DNA of 64,000 bases from Trichoderma breve (GCF_028502605.1 NC_079232.1:7316001-7380000); one strand, 5' to 3'. Positions 22,501 to 34,699 are shown, counted from the first letter of the stretch. The notes: generated from the sequence alone by a model not told the origin. Numbers and translations: made by a program.

Positions 22501-22582
22501 AATGAGCACATGGGGGGCAGAGAGGACTTACATGGAGGTGTTGGTTGCTTTGGCTCGGGCAATGGAACAGAAGCAGACATGA
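19531..22582 (+). CDS. Transcription factor with C2H2 fingers and Zn2Cys6 cluster
   Basis: Exons are 19531..19694, 19773..21288, 21329..21485 and 21552..22582, giving 955 residues. The second intron may instead end at 21343, losing five residues (40 or 55 bp intron). The first intron (78 bp) splits the second zinc finger; joined, it reads CLICDKGFARQ-DVLNRHRTSH. Two C2H2 fingers lie at about 17-37 and 45-65, and a Zn2Cys6 cluster at 81-107 (CKQCATSRARCSRSDPCRRC...C). The C-terminal half has the fungal-specific regulatory domain (YFANFHPILPFIRRKTFLEE, PTIMYLHLSRLILLTP). Such dual-finger regulators are a known but minor fungal class. The gene is 618 bp from, and in the same direction as, an alpha-glucoside-type transporter. 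Control of that gene or of the nearby glycosidases is inference. Confidence 0.85.
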
Positions 22583-23200
22583 TCACGCTCGACTCATGCC
22601 TGACTCGTAGCTATAACGTACCATCTAAATGCCAAGTCTTACGTTGTCCAACTAACGAAACTCACCGAGACGTTCTTATTCGTTCTTAGGACGAATTACG
22701 ACTAATGATCCCTTCTCCAACATGGTGATGTAGTATCGTTTGGCTTCCCCAGACCCACCCCCATCGCAGTTTGTCTTCCCGTCCCCGGACTTTATGTGAA
22801 GCTACCCCACCGCGATGCCACCGGACCTGGTCATTTCTCGTAGAAGCGAAGCCCGTAAATCATCAAAGGATGATGCTTGAATGAAGGGCGTCTAACCATC
22901 TCCAGTTGAAGCTTAATGCCTATTGTTACTTGAGGCGATTACCCCATCGTACCACATGCCTCCTCATCCACTTTTTTACTACCCGTTTTGTCCAACTCCC
23001 GCATCAAAGCTTCATTATAGATTGCGGGGTGACCCGACGGGCCTTGGGATTGGTCCAAGCATACTGTTAGCTCCCGGTGTCTGGGTTGACGCTCTCAGCA
23101 GGTTCAAAGGGTATATTTGAAGCAAGATTCCTAATTCGTTTCCATCATCATCTTTCATTCCCGCTTTGGTTCACTTCTCATGCTCTTGCTGTAAATCAAC
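22583..23200. promoter_or_regulatory. Promoter of the sugar transporter
   Basis: This gap contains CGG-GGTGAC-CCG at 23025..23036, a CGG-N6-CCG inverted pair of the kind bound by dimeric Zn2Cys6 proteins, overlapping GCGGGG at 23024..23029, a match to the CreA/CRE1 carbon-repressor consensus. Both lie about 165-177 bp before the transporter start codon. CT-rich tracts precede the start. Function is inferred from motif and position only. Confidence 0.45.
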
Positions 23201-24965
23201 ATGGCAAACGACGATGAAAAGGTTGACGTAGTCGCCTTGGAGCACCAAAACTCAGTTGGTGGCAAAGATGTCATCCTGGCGAGGCAAGCAGCCGAGGCCG
23301 AGCATAATCTCAGTCTCTTGCAAGCCATCCGTAAATATCCCAAGGCAGTCTTGTGGTCGGTTCTCTTGTCGACCTCCATCATCATGGAAGGCTACGATAT
23401 TGTTCTCATCTCCTCATTCTTCGCACAGCCATCCTTTCGAAAACGATACGGCGACTTCGACGCTGGATCCAACAGCTATCAGATCTCTGCGTCGTGGCAA
23501 AACGGCCTTAGCAACGCGGTGAGCGTTGGTACTATTATTGGTGCCTTTGCCAACGGATACTTTACGCATAAATTTGGCTATCGGAAAGTCCTCTTGGCGT
23601 CTCTCCTTCTCGTTGTCGGCTTTGTGTTTATTCCCTTCTTTGCTCCTAATCTTGGGGTTCTGTTGGTTGGTGAGCTGCTTTGCGGTATTCCGTGGGGAGT
23701 TTTCGCAACCATGGTACGTGCTGAGCCTCTTTGGTCAGACCCTTGGCCACATGTCTAAAATCTGATGTTGCGCCAAATTCTCCCTCTCACCTCTTCACGG
23801 CTATTCGATCGCCGCTGCGTATTGTATCTAGCCTCGTAAATGCGAGATTGATAAGCTGACGCATCCAACTAAACAGGCCCCTGCGTATGCCTCAGAAGTC
23901 TGCCCAATGGCCCTCCGTGGATACTTGACCGTCTACGTTAACCTCTGCTGGGCGTTTGGTCAACTTATTTCGGCCGGAGTCCAGTCTGGGTTCGAGAATA
24001 ATACGACGCAATGGTCCTACAGAATCCCCTTTGCGATTCAATGGGCCTGGCCCGTCCCTCTGTTTTTTATTCTCTGGTTTGCCCCAGAATCACCATGGTT
24101 CTACGTCCGTCAAGGCCTGCTGAGTGATGCGGAAAAGACCATTATTCGCCTCGGTGCAGATAGAGATATGGCTAAGCAGACTTTGGCTATGATGATCCAT
24201 ACAAATGAGCTGGAGGAGTCCATCGACAAGGGAACATCGTATTTGGATTGCTTCTGCGGCATCGATCGCTATCGTACGGAGATTGCCTGCATGGCTTTTG
24301 CTGCTCAGCCGTTTTGCGGATCAGCCATGGGAGGAACTCCGACTTACTTCTTTGTCCAGGCTGGATTGCCGACTTCGATCTCGTTCAAGATGTCGGTCAG
24401 CGGGCTGGGTCTCGCATCTGTGGGAACAATCATCTCCTGGTTCTTGATGCACCGTCTTGGAAGACGTACCATGTACCTCTGGGGCTTGGGTACTCTGACC
24501 ACGATTTTGCTTGTTGTCGGATTCATCAGTGTTGGAGCTGCCAATTCAGCCGGAGGTAATTACGCCCAAGCTACTATGATCCTGTTGTGGCTATTAGTTT
24601 ATTACATGACTGTCGGCCCCATCTGCTACGCGATTATAGGCGAAGTATCGTCAACTCGGCTTCGAAACAAGAGCGTTTGCCTGAGCCGAATTGTTTATTA
24701 TATCGCCCAAATTATCTGCAACGTCGTCAATCCGTATATGCTTAACCCTACCGCAGGGGACTGGCGCGGAAAAACTGCCTTCTTCTGGGGATTCTGGGCT
24801 TTCGTCTTTTTCGTTTGGACTTGGTTCAGGCTCCCCGAAACAAAAGACAAGACTTTTGAAGAGTTGGATATTCTCTTTGCTCGTGGCATCAAGGCTAGAG
24901 AATTTGCGAGTTACAAGGTAGATGCCTATGTTGAGGGAGAAGAAAGCCTGTCCAAGAATGCATAG
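23201..24965 (+). CDS. MFS sugar transporter, alpha-glucoside permease type
   Basis: Exons are 23201..23713 and 23877..24965, joined in phase 0 across a 163-bp intron, giving 533 residues with about 12 membrane segments. The N-terminus has IIMEGYDIVLISSFFAQPSF, the hallmark of the fungal maltose/alpha-glucoside:proton symporter (MAL) branch. The first half ends with the sugar-porter loop ELLCGIPWGVFATMAPAY and later ALRGYLTVYVN. Other family signatures are WFAPESPWFYVRQG, HRLGRRTMY, GEVSSTRLRNKS and the final FRLPETKDKTFEELDILF. It probably imports di- or oligosaccharides with protons at the plasma membrane. The neighbouring regulator (same strand) and the GH31 enzyme without signal peptide fit a scheme of uptake followed by intracellular hydrolysis. 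The exact sugar cannot be read from sequence. Confidence 0.92.
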
Positions 24966-26345
24966 CTTGTAGCTCTATTCCATCTTAATACAACATCAGT
25001 GCACATATGATGTAAGACCAGTGGTCGGACAATTTTATTCTCTCTCGGCTGCGATATGATTAGTTGGAGGCATTTTCCCTTTCCAGGCTTAGCCCTCCCG
25101 TCCCGCTGTTGACAATGAGAGCTTTGTTAGCTCACATGCGCATTTTACTGAGGCAGCCCAAGGTATCAGGCATCTGGACTTGACTTGTACCTCAGGGAAC
25201 TGCTCTCTGAAGCCCCAGCTTCAATACTGCTATGGAGTTGAACTGCCCCTATGCATTTGGCTCTCGTCATGAACTGGAATTTGTCGCCAAACGCGACTAC
25301 TCAATTTACCATATAAAAAACAGAAAATCCAGCATTACAATTTGGCGAGCCTCATTATCAAGTTTCTGTACTCACTGAGAGCGTGGTTTTTCCTCTTTCT
25401 CCATACGATCGCTAACCCAGCCGAAGCCAAGTCTGGTAGTTGCATTAGGTAGGTGGCTAAACGCTTTACATGGTAAGCCCATTCGGATCACTGCCGAATA
25501 CTAGACTCTCCCAGAAAAAGCTTAGCCCTACGACACACCGGTACTTGCTGCGTTATTTTCAAGATAGGCCAGTCGCTTGCATTAGCACAACAGACTGAGT
25601 ACAGATTTATCCCATTCGATGGAGATGTGGGATTAGTCTCGAACGGAGGCCTCCTTCTGACCTCATCGAAGAGGCCTCCTTTTAGCAATTCAGCCGCTTA
25701 AAGATCTTACTATCATTTAAATCACTCATAAAACAATAGATATGTGCATAACTAGGCTGCTATTGAGTTTAAAAAGATATGCTAATAACCGTGCCAAAGA
25801 GACATAGACAAAGGAGGAGAAGAAGAAAAAGAGGAAAAGGTGTTAGAAGAGCATGAATTGTGATTCAGATGGATTTATGCACCATACATTTCAAGTTGCA
25901 TAACTAGAGAAATTTTAATCTTTCAATAAAGTCAACCATCCTTTGTGATAAATGTCTCCTCATATGCCAGACTAGTTCAAAAGTTCTCAAGTTGATGATT
26001 GTTTTGAGTTTAATATTGTAACTTATGGCGCAGATATCTGCCCAATCCATATGTATACTATCATACAGTGATGCAGCATGAGATACATTTCGAAAATCAC
26101 TCATAATGCATTTCAGCTCCCCCCAGACTGGTCAGAATTGGGCAAAGAGTGAGGAGAATCAACGTCATATCTTCGGTGTAAGCCCTGCTTGAAATACCAG
26201 ACCTCTCCATCTGGATGCATTTCCTATATAAATGATTATCCTCAACCTCCTTCTTGATGCATTATTCAGCCCAAAGTGTTTAAAATTTCTTCTCTAAGTC
26301 CATTACCACGTCTCCAACACTTTACTTCCTCTTGTCAGCGGTAAA
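24966..26345. other. Intergenic region before the P-type ATPase
   Basis: This 1.4-kb region has no convincing gene. A TATA box (TATATAAA) at 26225..26232 lies 114 bp before the ATPase start codon. GAGGCCTCC-type palindromic words recur near 25645-25680. The part from 25700 to 26100 is AT-rich. Confidence 0.45.
26225..26232 (+). promoter_or_regulatory. Putative TATA box of the P-type ATPase
   Basis: TATATAAA lies 114 bp before the start codon, a plausible core-promoter distance for a fungal gene. The assignment rests on sequence and position only. Confidence 0.4.
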
Positions 26346-29300
26346 ATGGCTGCTGGTACTCATGACGATAGCGATCCTGAAAAGGGTACGGCGAAAGCCT
26401 CCGCTCAAACCAAGGGCGATCATGGCCTAGGTATTGCTGCAAAGCGTCGAATCCGATATTTTGATGACCAAGATGAGATCCAGCCGGTCGATCCTTTTCC
26501 TGCAAACAATCATGGCAAACTCAAAAGAAAGGGCTCAGCCTACTCTATCCACTCTCTGTCCAGTATCCGGAGTGGCCAACGGGTGGTTGATCCTGCCTCT
26601 GCCCTCCCTGTCTTGTACCGAACTATGAGTATGGATCTGGCACGGACGCAGGAGAAATCGAGTGTGACCATCAAAAAGACGGAAATTGGAGACAAGGCTA
26701 TGGCAGGTAAGTTTGTTTTTCAAGGCCAGCTACAAGGCTCATAGAGACTGACCCACCGGATTTTAATAGAGCTCGGAGAACTCGAATGGCACACTATATC
26801 TATCCAAGAAGTTACCGATCGACTGGACACATCCGTCGAATCTGGTCTCTCAACTCAGGGAGTCAAAGATAAAACGGCAGAATTCGGTGCCAACACTCCA
26901 ACCCCGCCGAAGTCACAATTGTTTCAGAAAATATTCTTCTATCTCTTTGGAGGCTTCGGCTCCATCCTCTTTGGCGGAAGCATTCTTGTCTTTGTCTCAT
27001 GGAGACCACTTGGCGAACCAGCCCCTGCAGTGGCCAACTTAGCCTTGGGTATTGTCCTAGCTATTGTGTGGTTAGCGCAAGCTGCTTTCAATGCCTGGCA
27101 AGATTTCTCCTCCTCGAGAGTCATGAAAAGTATTACGGGCATGCTTCCTGAAGACTGCAGTGTTCTTCGTGATGGGAGCAAGAGATTGGTTCCAGCATCT
27201 GAAGTGGTTCCTGGAGACCTTCTCTTTTTTAGTGCCGGCAATAAGTTGCCTGCTGATATTCGATTCGTCAGTGTGTCCACTGATGCCAAGTTTGACAGAA
27301 GCATCCTCACGGGTGAATCTGATCCACTGTCCGCAGTAACTGAATCCATGGAGAGCAACTACCTCGAAACTAAATGCATCGGAATGCAGGGTACTCATTG
27401 TACATCTGGAAGTGGCCTGGGTATCGTCGTCGCTACTGGCGATAACACAGTTTTCGGCCATATCGCGAAGCTGACAAACAAGCCCAAGTCTGGTCAAACT
27501 CCACTTCAAAAGGAGATTTTCAGATTTGTCCTCATTATCGCAACCTTGATGATACTCATGGTTGTAGTCATTGTTGCTTTGTGGGCTGGCTTTATTCGTC
27601 ACAAGTATCCCGACTACATCTCAGTATCGACATTAATCGTGGATTGTGTCAGTGTGGCCATTGCCTTTATTCCTGAAGGTCTGCCAATAGCTTTAACAGC
27701 TTCACTCACTATCACTGCGGGAATTATGAAGAAGAATAATATCCTCTGCAAATCGCTCAAGACAGTTGAGACCCTTGGCACTGTTTCAGTGTTACTATCG
27801 GATAAAACAGGAACTCTGACCAAGAATCAAATGGCTGTAACAGACTGCCTCATTAGCTCCAGCGCCTTGACTGCCACAGAGGCTATTGAAGAGATAGCAG
27901 AGGAATCCACTTCACGCAAAAAGGCTGCCCTTACGCAGCTCCGTGTCACTGCTGCAGTGTGCAATGCTGGAGAGTTTGACCCCACAACCATCCATCTTCC
28001 CATCGCTGATAGGAAGATCATCGCCGATGCGACAGATCAAGCTATTCTTCGCTTATCGGAATCGCTGGGCCCCGTCAATAAGTCTCGCGACTTATGGATT
28101 AAACGATTTGATCTCGCATTCAACTCAAAGAATAAGTTCTCCTTACGCGTCAGCTCTCCCAGCGTCCCCTCTTCCCTGGAATCCACACTTTCTGCTTCCG
28201 AAATCAGTGGCTTTGATTCTCAAAAGGATTACATTTTGATGATTAAAGGTGCACCGGATATTCTACTGTCTCGATGCACAAGGTATGTTGGCGAAGACGG
28301 CGAGGTGCACAATTTCGACGAAACTACCCGCATGTCTATTGAGGCAATCAAAAACTCATGGTCGAGCCAAGGTAAACGTGTTTTGGCTCTTGCGCGCAAG
28401 ACTCTTCTTGGTACCGCAATACAATCGAATCCAGAAGACAATTCGTTCGAAAAAGAAGCTCTCGAACTTGCGCGTACAGGCCTCACGCTGATCGGACTCG
28501 TGGGCATCGTGGACCCCCCACGAGAAGAAGTTCCTGGTGTAATTGAGACTTTGCACCGGGCTGGTATTCGCACTGCCATGGTTACGGGAGATTTTCAACT
28601 CACGGCTCAAGCCATTGCTCGCTCTTGTGGAATTATCAGCGTTTCGGACCGTGAGGTTCACACTGTTGATGACCTCCCCCGCGTGCCTCCCAAAATCGAG
28701 CCCAGAAAGAATCACAAATCGAATCATCTCCCAGACGAAACCAAGGCGATTGTCCTCACAGGCCAAGACTTAATGACGCTGCTTCCACACCAATGGCACA
28801 CTTTGGTCACAGAGTATTCGGAGATTGTATTTGCTCGAAATACGCCGGAGCATAAACTTCAAATTGTGCGGGAATTCCAGTCGCATTCATACGTCGTGGC
28901 CATGATCGGAGATGGAGTGAATGACGCTCCAAGTTTAAAACAAGCAGACATTGGTATATCACCTGCATCTGGCTCCGACATCGCCATTGAGGCCGCGGAC
29001 ATGGTCTTGTTGGACACATTTTCCGCTATTCCCGAAGCCGTGCTCTATGGTCGTGTAGTATTTGACAATCTCAAGAAAACGATTGCATACTTACTACCGG
29101 CTGGCTCCTGGTCCGAATTTTGGCCAGTCTTCACAAATGTTGCTTTTGGCTTGCCCCAAATCTTGTCATCATTTCTCATGATCATTATCTGCTGCTTCAC
29201 AGACTGTGCTACTGCAATTTCTTTGGCTTATGAAAAGCCAGAGGCAAATCTCATGCTTCAGCCTCCTCGGGACGTTGTCAATGATCGCCTCGTCGACTGG

Positions 29301-29813
29301 AAGCTTCTCCTTCAAGCTTACGGTTTTGTTGGTACATTGGAGACGGTCCTCTCATTCACAATGTCCTACTGGTACCTCCAGCGAAATGGGTTGACTTTCA
29401 CCTCGTTGTGGTTCTCATTTGGCTCAATTCCAACTCCCGACGGACAAACCGCTGACGATGTCGCCACGCACTTGACAGTCGCATCTTCTGTCTACTTCAT
29501 CACCTTGGTGGTAATACAGTGGTTCAATGCAATGGCACTGCGTACGCGCCACCTCTCCATCTTTACACATCCACCACTCTTTAATCCTGCGACTCAAAAC
29601 TGGCTCCTTTTCCCTGCTATCTTGTTTTCCCTTACTATCGCTTTAATATTCACATTGGTTCCTGACATTACTTATCTTGGCTGTGCCCCAGTTCCAGTTG
29701 AGCACTGGTTTATTCCTATGACTCTGGGTCTTGGCTTATTGTGCATTGATGAGCTAAGAAAAATGATCAAGAGAAGGTACCCCGGGGGATTCATCGGGAG
29801 AATGGCTTGGTAG
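26346..29813 (+). CDS. Type IIC-like (Na,K-ATPase-related) P-type ATPase
   Basis: Exons are 26346..26706 and 26770..29813 (63-bp intron, phase 1), giving 1134 residues. A basic N-terminal extension of about 120 residues precedes WHTISIQEVTDRL, which resembles the cation-ATPase N-domain. The machinery is complete: LTGESD near 300 (actuator), the phosphorylated Asp in SDKTGTLTKNQM at about 465, MIKGAPD, MVTGDFQLTAQAIA, and MIGDGVNDAP near 835. Family order and TAISLAYEKPEANLM in M6 place it beside animal Na,K/H,K pumps (type IIC). M4 keeps IPEGLP. M5 reads LPAGSWSEFWP where Na,K pumps have NIPE, and M6 has CCFTDCATAISLAYE where they have DLGTDMVPAISLAYE. It is therefore an ion pump with altered selectivity, ion unknown. 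No beta subunit is visible nearby. Confidence 0.9.
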
Positions 29814-30267
29814 ACACTCACTTATCAGAAGATCAGCAAACCTGTCTTTGAGTAAAGTTTTTTAATCATTTTAATGTCATTTTATTTTAATATCAACATT
29901 TTTTGCGCGTGGGTTTGTAAGGGCGCCACATGCTGACAGTGTACCACTGGCTCCGACGGGTCGCAAGCAAATTCTGGATCCTCTTCCCAGACAAGTACAT
30001 TCTCTAACGATTGTCTTGGGCATTCTACGAAGGATGAATACAATCCTGCCGTGGTAATTTACAGTACTATATTGAAAACCATGTAATTCATAGCCAGGTC
30101 TAAAGCTGGCCTTCCGGTCGCCTGGCATAGCTGTGTAATAAACACCCTAGCAGAAAGTGAACCCCCCCTCCAAGACCCAAACAAGATACCCAAATAATAC
30201 ATATAGATAAGACAGATTATCCAAGTTATCTCTTGCCTTAACAGGTAGCTGACCTTAAATCCAGGCT
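29814..30267. other. Convergent intergenic region
   Basis: This 454-bp gap lies between the 3' ends of the ATPase and the secreted peptidase. It contains T-rich and A/T-rich 3' flank sequence around 29855-29905. No gene is seen. Confidence 0.5.
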
Positions 30268-32256
30268 CTAAATCGGGCTATCTATGAACGGTGTGTACTG
30301 CTGCGCGCATGTAGTGTTGGATGGTGGAACTATGCCCTGAAGATATGCCTGAACATGTTCAAAGTAACAATCTGAACCACCTTGATTGACGACCGTATGC
30401 TGCAATCGAGAGAAATAGCCCACGAGTAAGCTTAAATCCTGTTTGAGATGATTGTGTGACTGAGAGTTAATAACATACCCCAATACCTTCTTGCAATAGA
30501 AGTACAGACTTGGGAAATCGGGAAGACGTCTTGCGCGCGCTGTGAAACTTTCACGTTAGCCAAATGCCATGTGGTGAGACAGTGGGTCGAAACATACAAT
30601 GACAAGGGCGTTATAGGATCGATGGTATTACTCGCAACCAGAATGGGGAAGGGTGTAGGCTTGTCTAGTCCAATTACTGGGTCTGCAAAAAGAAGAAGCT
30701 AGTTAGATTCTGCGCCCAATGCGAATATTCATCTCCAGAAAATGACTAGAAAAGAAAGAAGTGGTATAAAGAGAGACAGATAAGAGGGTTGCCTTACTTT
30801 CAATCACCATGCGATCAGGCAATTGTGGTCGGATGGATGTACACAATATTGTTTCCACGACGATGGGCCAGATGTCGCCGATGTACTTGCTCTTGGAAGC
30901 GGTGTACTCAGCGTAACTTTTGAACTCTTCGATGGTAGCAAGCTTGTTCGTCCGATATGAGTCGGCGCACTGGATAATGCGGCCAGCGTCGGACGTAATA
31001 TCCAGACTGCTAAACATGCCCGCAAGAGCGGACAAGTTCCCGTGCTCAACCTCGTGTAAGATGTCGGCCATGCCTGGGAAGGACAATATTGGGTTGTAGA
31101 TGGTAGTGACAAAAAGAGCCTTCAGGTCTGAATAAGTGACGAGCGTCGGCGTATCTCGACTTGGGACTCCGCTTATCGGGACCGGATGGTTCTGAAGCTG
31201 ACGGATGATGCTGTTCATTCTGGCTGTGATGTTAGCCGGCGTGGGTCCCCAGAAGGAACACTTTCCAGGGCCTGCAGAATGGCATAAGCTTGAGAATTTG
31301 TCCATGGTTTCGTCCATTTGGTCAACGCTATCCTTCCAGGTATTATCATAGTATTGCTCTGCGTCCAAAACACCGTCGAGTATCATTCGCTCAACTCGGT
31401 CGGGAAACATGGAAGCGAAAGTGGCGCCAACGACAGTGCCGTAACTGATACCATAAAACCACAATTTGGCGTCCGAAGGTGTCTGACCTGCCAACTCGGC
31501 CTCGGCTTCTATAAACGTGAGCAAATCCTGAGCAACTGCCGGTGTAGTTACATAATAGCCATGGGGTGACTCGTTCTCGACGGCATTGTTGCACCAGTCT
31601 CCGTAGATGGAACTTGAATAGTACTGTTCTTCAAACGAGGTTGATGAGACGTTGGTAACGCCCGTCCTGTGCAGTCGGTTGAAGGCCAATCTTGCTTCCG
31701 TGTTTCCCGAGAAACAGTCGACGGTTAGACCACTGTTATTTACCCCACGAGGATCATAGGAGATGACGTTGTATTGATCTCCAAACATTGCACCTGCAAG
31801 AGCCTGGTTTGTGAGGAGGAGATCGACTCCAGAGCCACCCGGGCCGCCTAACGAAGCGTCAGTTCAGTCACATGTAATTTTAGTAAGTGATCCTATCAAT
31901 GCCTTACCTGGGTTGATGATGATGCTTGGGGACTCAATGGTGACATTCTTCCCAGCCAGCTTTATGAAAGCGATTGACGTCGTGCCCAGACCTTTGTTGG
32001 AGTAATCCAACGGAACTTCGAGTTTAGAGCACGTAAAGTCATCGAAACACGGCGTCCACGTGAGATTGGCTGATGGTACAATCTAGATGGCTAGTTAGAA
32101 AGATTGAGCACTTTGAAGGAAAGTGATTTGGCGAAGTTTAAGACTCACACTGTCAAATCCATAGACCATGCCCGGATTATGCGAGCAATTGGCTTTGCAT
32201 CCCAAACTGGTAAAAAGAATGAGCACATTCACAATTCGTCTCATCTTTAGCTCCAT
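30268..32256 (-). CDS. Secreted alpha/beta-hydrolase serine peptidase, TAP-like
   Basis: There are six exons: 32256..32149, 32082..31908, 31847..30798, 30682..30598, 30539..30479 and 30399..30268, giving 536 residues. All joins keep phase and rebuild family motifs: INPG-GPGGSG, then NTIDPITPLSFARK, then EGIG-HTVVNQGGSDCYF. The N-terminus (RRIVNVLILFTSLGCKANC) is a secretion signal. The core has YDPRGVNNS, the nucleophile elbow FYGISYGT with Ser near 228, Asp in NTIDP and His in IGHT, forming the Ser-Asp-His triad of peptidase family S33 with a TAP-like C-terminal domain. Relatives remove N-terminal residues or tripeptides from peptides, so an extracellular peptidase role is likely. Only the central 1.1 kb is open without splicing. 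The gene is divergent from a Zn2Cys6 regulator across a promoter with a repeated motif. Confidence 0.87.
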
Positions 32257-32875
32257 AATGTATCTCGGTGAGTTTTTATTGTGTTGCTTGCAAAAAAGAG
32301 ATAATATTCATGATTGCAGTCAAAACCATTGCGATATCAGGGAGCTACTTATACCTGCTGAATTTACTCCGTACCAAAAGACTTGCTTGTCTGGCACTCC
32401 GCTTGTACGAACTAGCCAATCACTCTCTATTGTAACACAGCCTGGTTAACTATAAACCCCCTTCTCATTGTAACTACATGATTAATATGACAGGGTAGAG
32501 TAGCAATGCTCTGTTGGTTGACACCGTTGTATTTGGATAGATAGCATCAACTTGCGGCCCCTCGTGTCCGTCACTGAGCCACGTCAGCCGCGAAACGGTT
32601 TCAACCCTGGTTGTTTAGTTGCTTAGTTAGGAAATCTCGTTTCCTGATGCCCCGCCTGTACGAACTAGCCAATCAATATCTGTCATTGAAGATACTAGTC
32701 TCTATTAGGATTTGTCCGATTGGTCCATGTTTCCGCTCTTCGGTCTCTCCAGGATTCGTTTATATACCGTCCAACTTCATCATCGCGAAGGATGGGTTAG
32801 ATGACTTCCCCGCTTGTACGAACAGACAAATAGACAACCTTCTACTTCAGAATTTGCACGGCTGGCATCAACGTG
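32257..32875. promoter_or_regulatory. Divergent promoter with three CGCYTGTACGAAC repeats
   Basis: CGCYTGTACGAACTAGCCAA, extended by TCA, is present at 32400..32422 and again at 32653..32675 with a single mismatch. A third, shorter copy, CGCTTGTACGAAC, starts at 32811. The two long copies include a CCAAT box (TAGCCAATCA), the target of the HAP/CBF complex. The region separates the start codons of a secreted peptidase (minus) and a Zn2Cys6 regulator (plus). No coding content is seen. Confidence 0.6.
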
Positions 32876-34664
32876 ATGGATGAGATTAAGAGCAAAAGCG
32901 CCAGGGCAGCTAGTCAAGCATGGAGAAGCAAGCCTCGCAAGTTCGCTCCAAAGTCAAGGCTCGGCTGTAAGACTTGCAAGTGAGTCTCATCCCCATGCAT
33001 TGTTACATTGCCATCAATTGTGATTTCAGACTCGGGAACTGACACTTGACCTCGGTGCATCTCTCAGAATAAGACGAATAAAATGCGATCTCTCCCAGCC
33101 TTCATGCATGAAGTGCCAGTCCACAGGTCGCACCTGTGATGGCTATAGTGAAATGCCCTACGCTTTCAAGGCCGACATTGCATCAAGTCATTATCATGGG
33201 GAGAAGCCCAATAGGGCAGACAACTGTGACAATTACAACCCTAACGCTACGATCTGTGCGTATCAGGCAAAACAATGGCACGCAAAATCCCATGACCTGA
33301 GTTCGCACAACCTCGGGCCCCTCATGGTCTTACCAGCCACCGGGCCAGCGCAAACAGAGGCAATGTGTTTTTTCGAGTATATTTCGATCAAACATCTGAA
33401 CGAATATCGTTCGAATAAAACGTGGCGGAAGACCCTCATGTTCTTCTCCCAAACAGTGCCATCAGTGCGATATGCCGCCACTGCATTAGCCTTGGCCAAT
33501 CGAAGCTACCTGGATCGCGATTCTAGGGGCCGTTTGCACCAACCTTCGCTGAATAAAGATGCCTTGTTTTACTATAATCGAGCCATTCAGCTCCTCTTGA
33601 ACCAAGATTCTGGAGACAGCGACGAGACAACAGCAATTACGCTTTTGGTCTGCTACCTTTTCACCTGCTTTGATCATCTGGCGGGTAACTACGTACAAGC
33701 AATGAAGCACTTACGCGGGGGCGTAGAGCTCTCTCGCAACATCGACAAGACTATCCTAGACAACAATGCATATGATGATGCCAAATCCCCAGCAGTTCGT
33801 ACGCTTATCTGCCAAGTTACAAGACAGATCCGTCGCCTCGATACGCAGGCTGCAACTTTTCTCGTCGATTGGACTCCCATTGATGTCCAAGAGACACTCA
33901 TACCTCATCATCTGCCCTCTAACAATGACTTTTCATCCCTCGACCAAGCCGCCGACCACCTCCAGATCCTTGTCGCTCGTGTAATGGGACTGCGCAATGC
34001 AGAGCAGGAAATGTTCTTCACGGGCGAGATACCGCCATCTCCATTGTCTTCAATCAAGGAAAATATTCTCACGGAGTTGGAAACGTGGTCAAATCTCTTT
34101 GAGAACACTCTGCAGCGAGGCAATCCCTACGAGACCGATTCTGAAGCCTACCCTCTCATATCACTACTGCGCCTACAATATATTATCGCGTGGGCTTTGC
34201 TCAGTAGTTATGGGGCTGGCAGAGAAATGGAATATGACAACTTCCTGCCCCAGTTCCAGCAATGCGTAGCTTTAGCGGACGATCTAATAGCAGCGCATGA
34301 GAGGTATTCAGGGTCTTTAAAGCCGACTTTTACACCGGAGATTGGTGTCCTTCCCGTCCTCTACATAATTGGAGTCAAATGCCGACATCCCGTGGTCCGA
34401 CGCGAAGTGTTGAGTATCTTACGGCGGCAACCGATACGAGAGGCGATTTGGGATAGCATCTCTACTGCCAGGGTGGTTGAGCGAGTAATAGAGATTGAAG
34501 AGGGTGGACCTGAGAAGAGGGAAATGATACGGAATATGGAGCAAATCGCTGTGTGGCAGAGACTTGAGGCTTTATCTTGGATACAAGAGTCTGCGGTCAG
34601 AGTAGACATTACCTATACGTTCTGCACACGAGAAGGAATGCATAATGAGACTCTCATGGTATAA
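32876..34664 (+). CDS. Zn2Cys6 transcription factor
   Basis: Exons are 32876..32979 and 33068..34664 (88-bp intron inside the zinc cluster, phase 2), giving 566 residues. The joined cluster reads CKTCKIRRIKCDLSQPSCMKC...C, with cysteines at 31, 34, 41, 48, 51 and 58; without the splice half the cluster is missing. The rest matches the fungal-specific domain of the PF11951 type, including the late signature KCRHPVVRREVLSIL...WDS...RVVERVIEIEEG. It is a nuclear DNA-binding regulator. It is divergent from the secreted peptidase and convergent with the Old Yellow Enzyme gene, whose stop codon is only 35 bp away. Regulation of these neighbours is a guess. Confidence 0.9.
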
Positions 34665-34699
34665 CATCTAATAGAGTAAGTCTAGGCTATTCAATTAGT

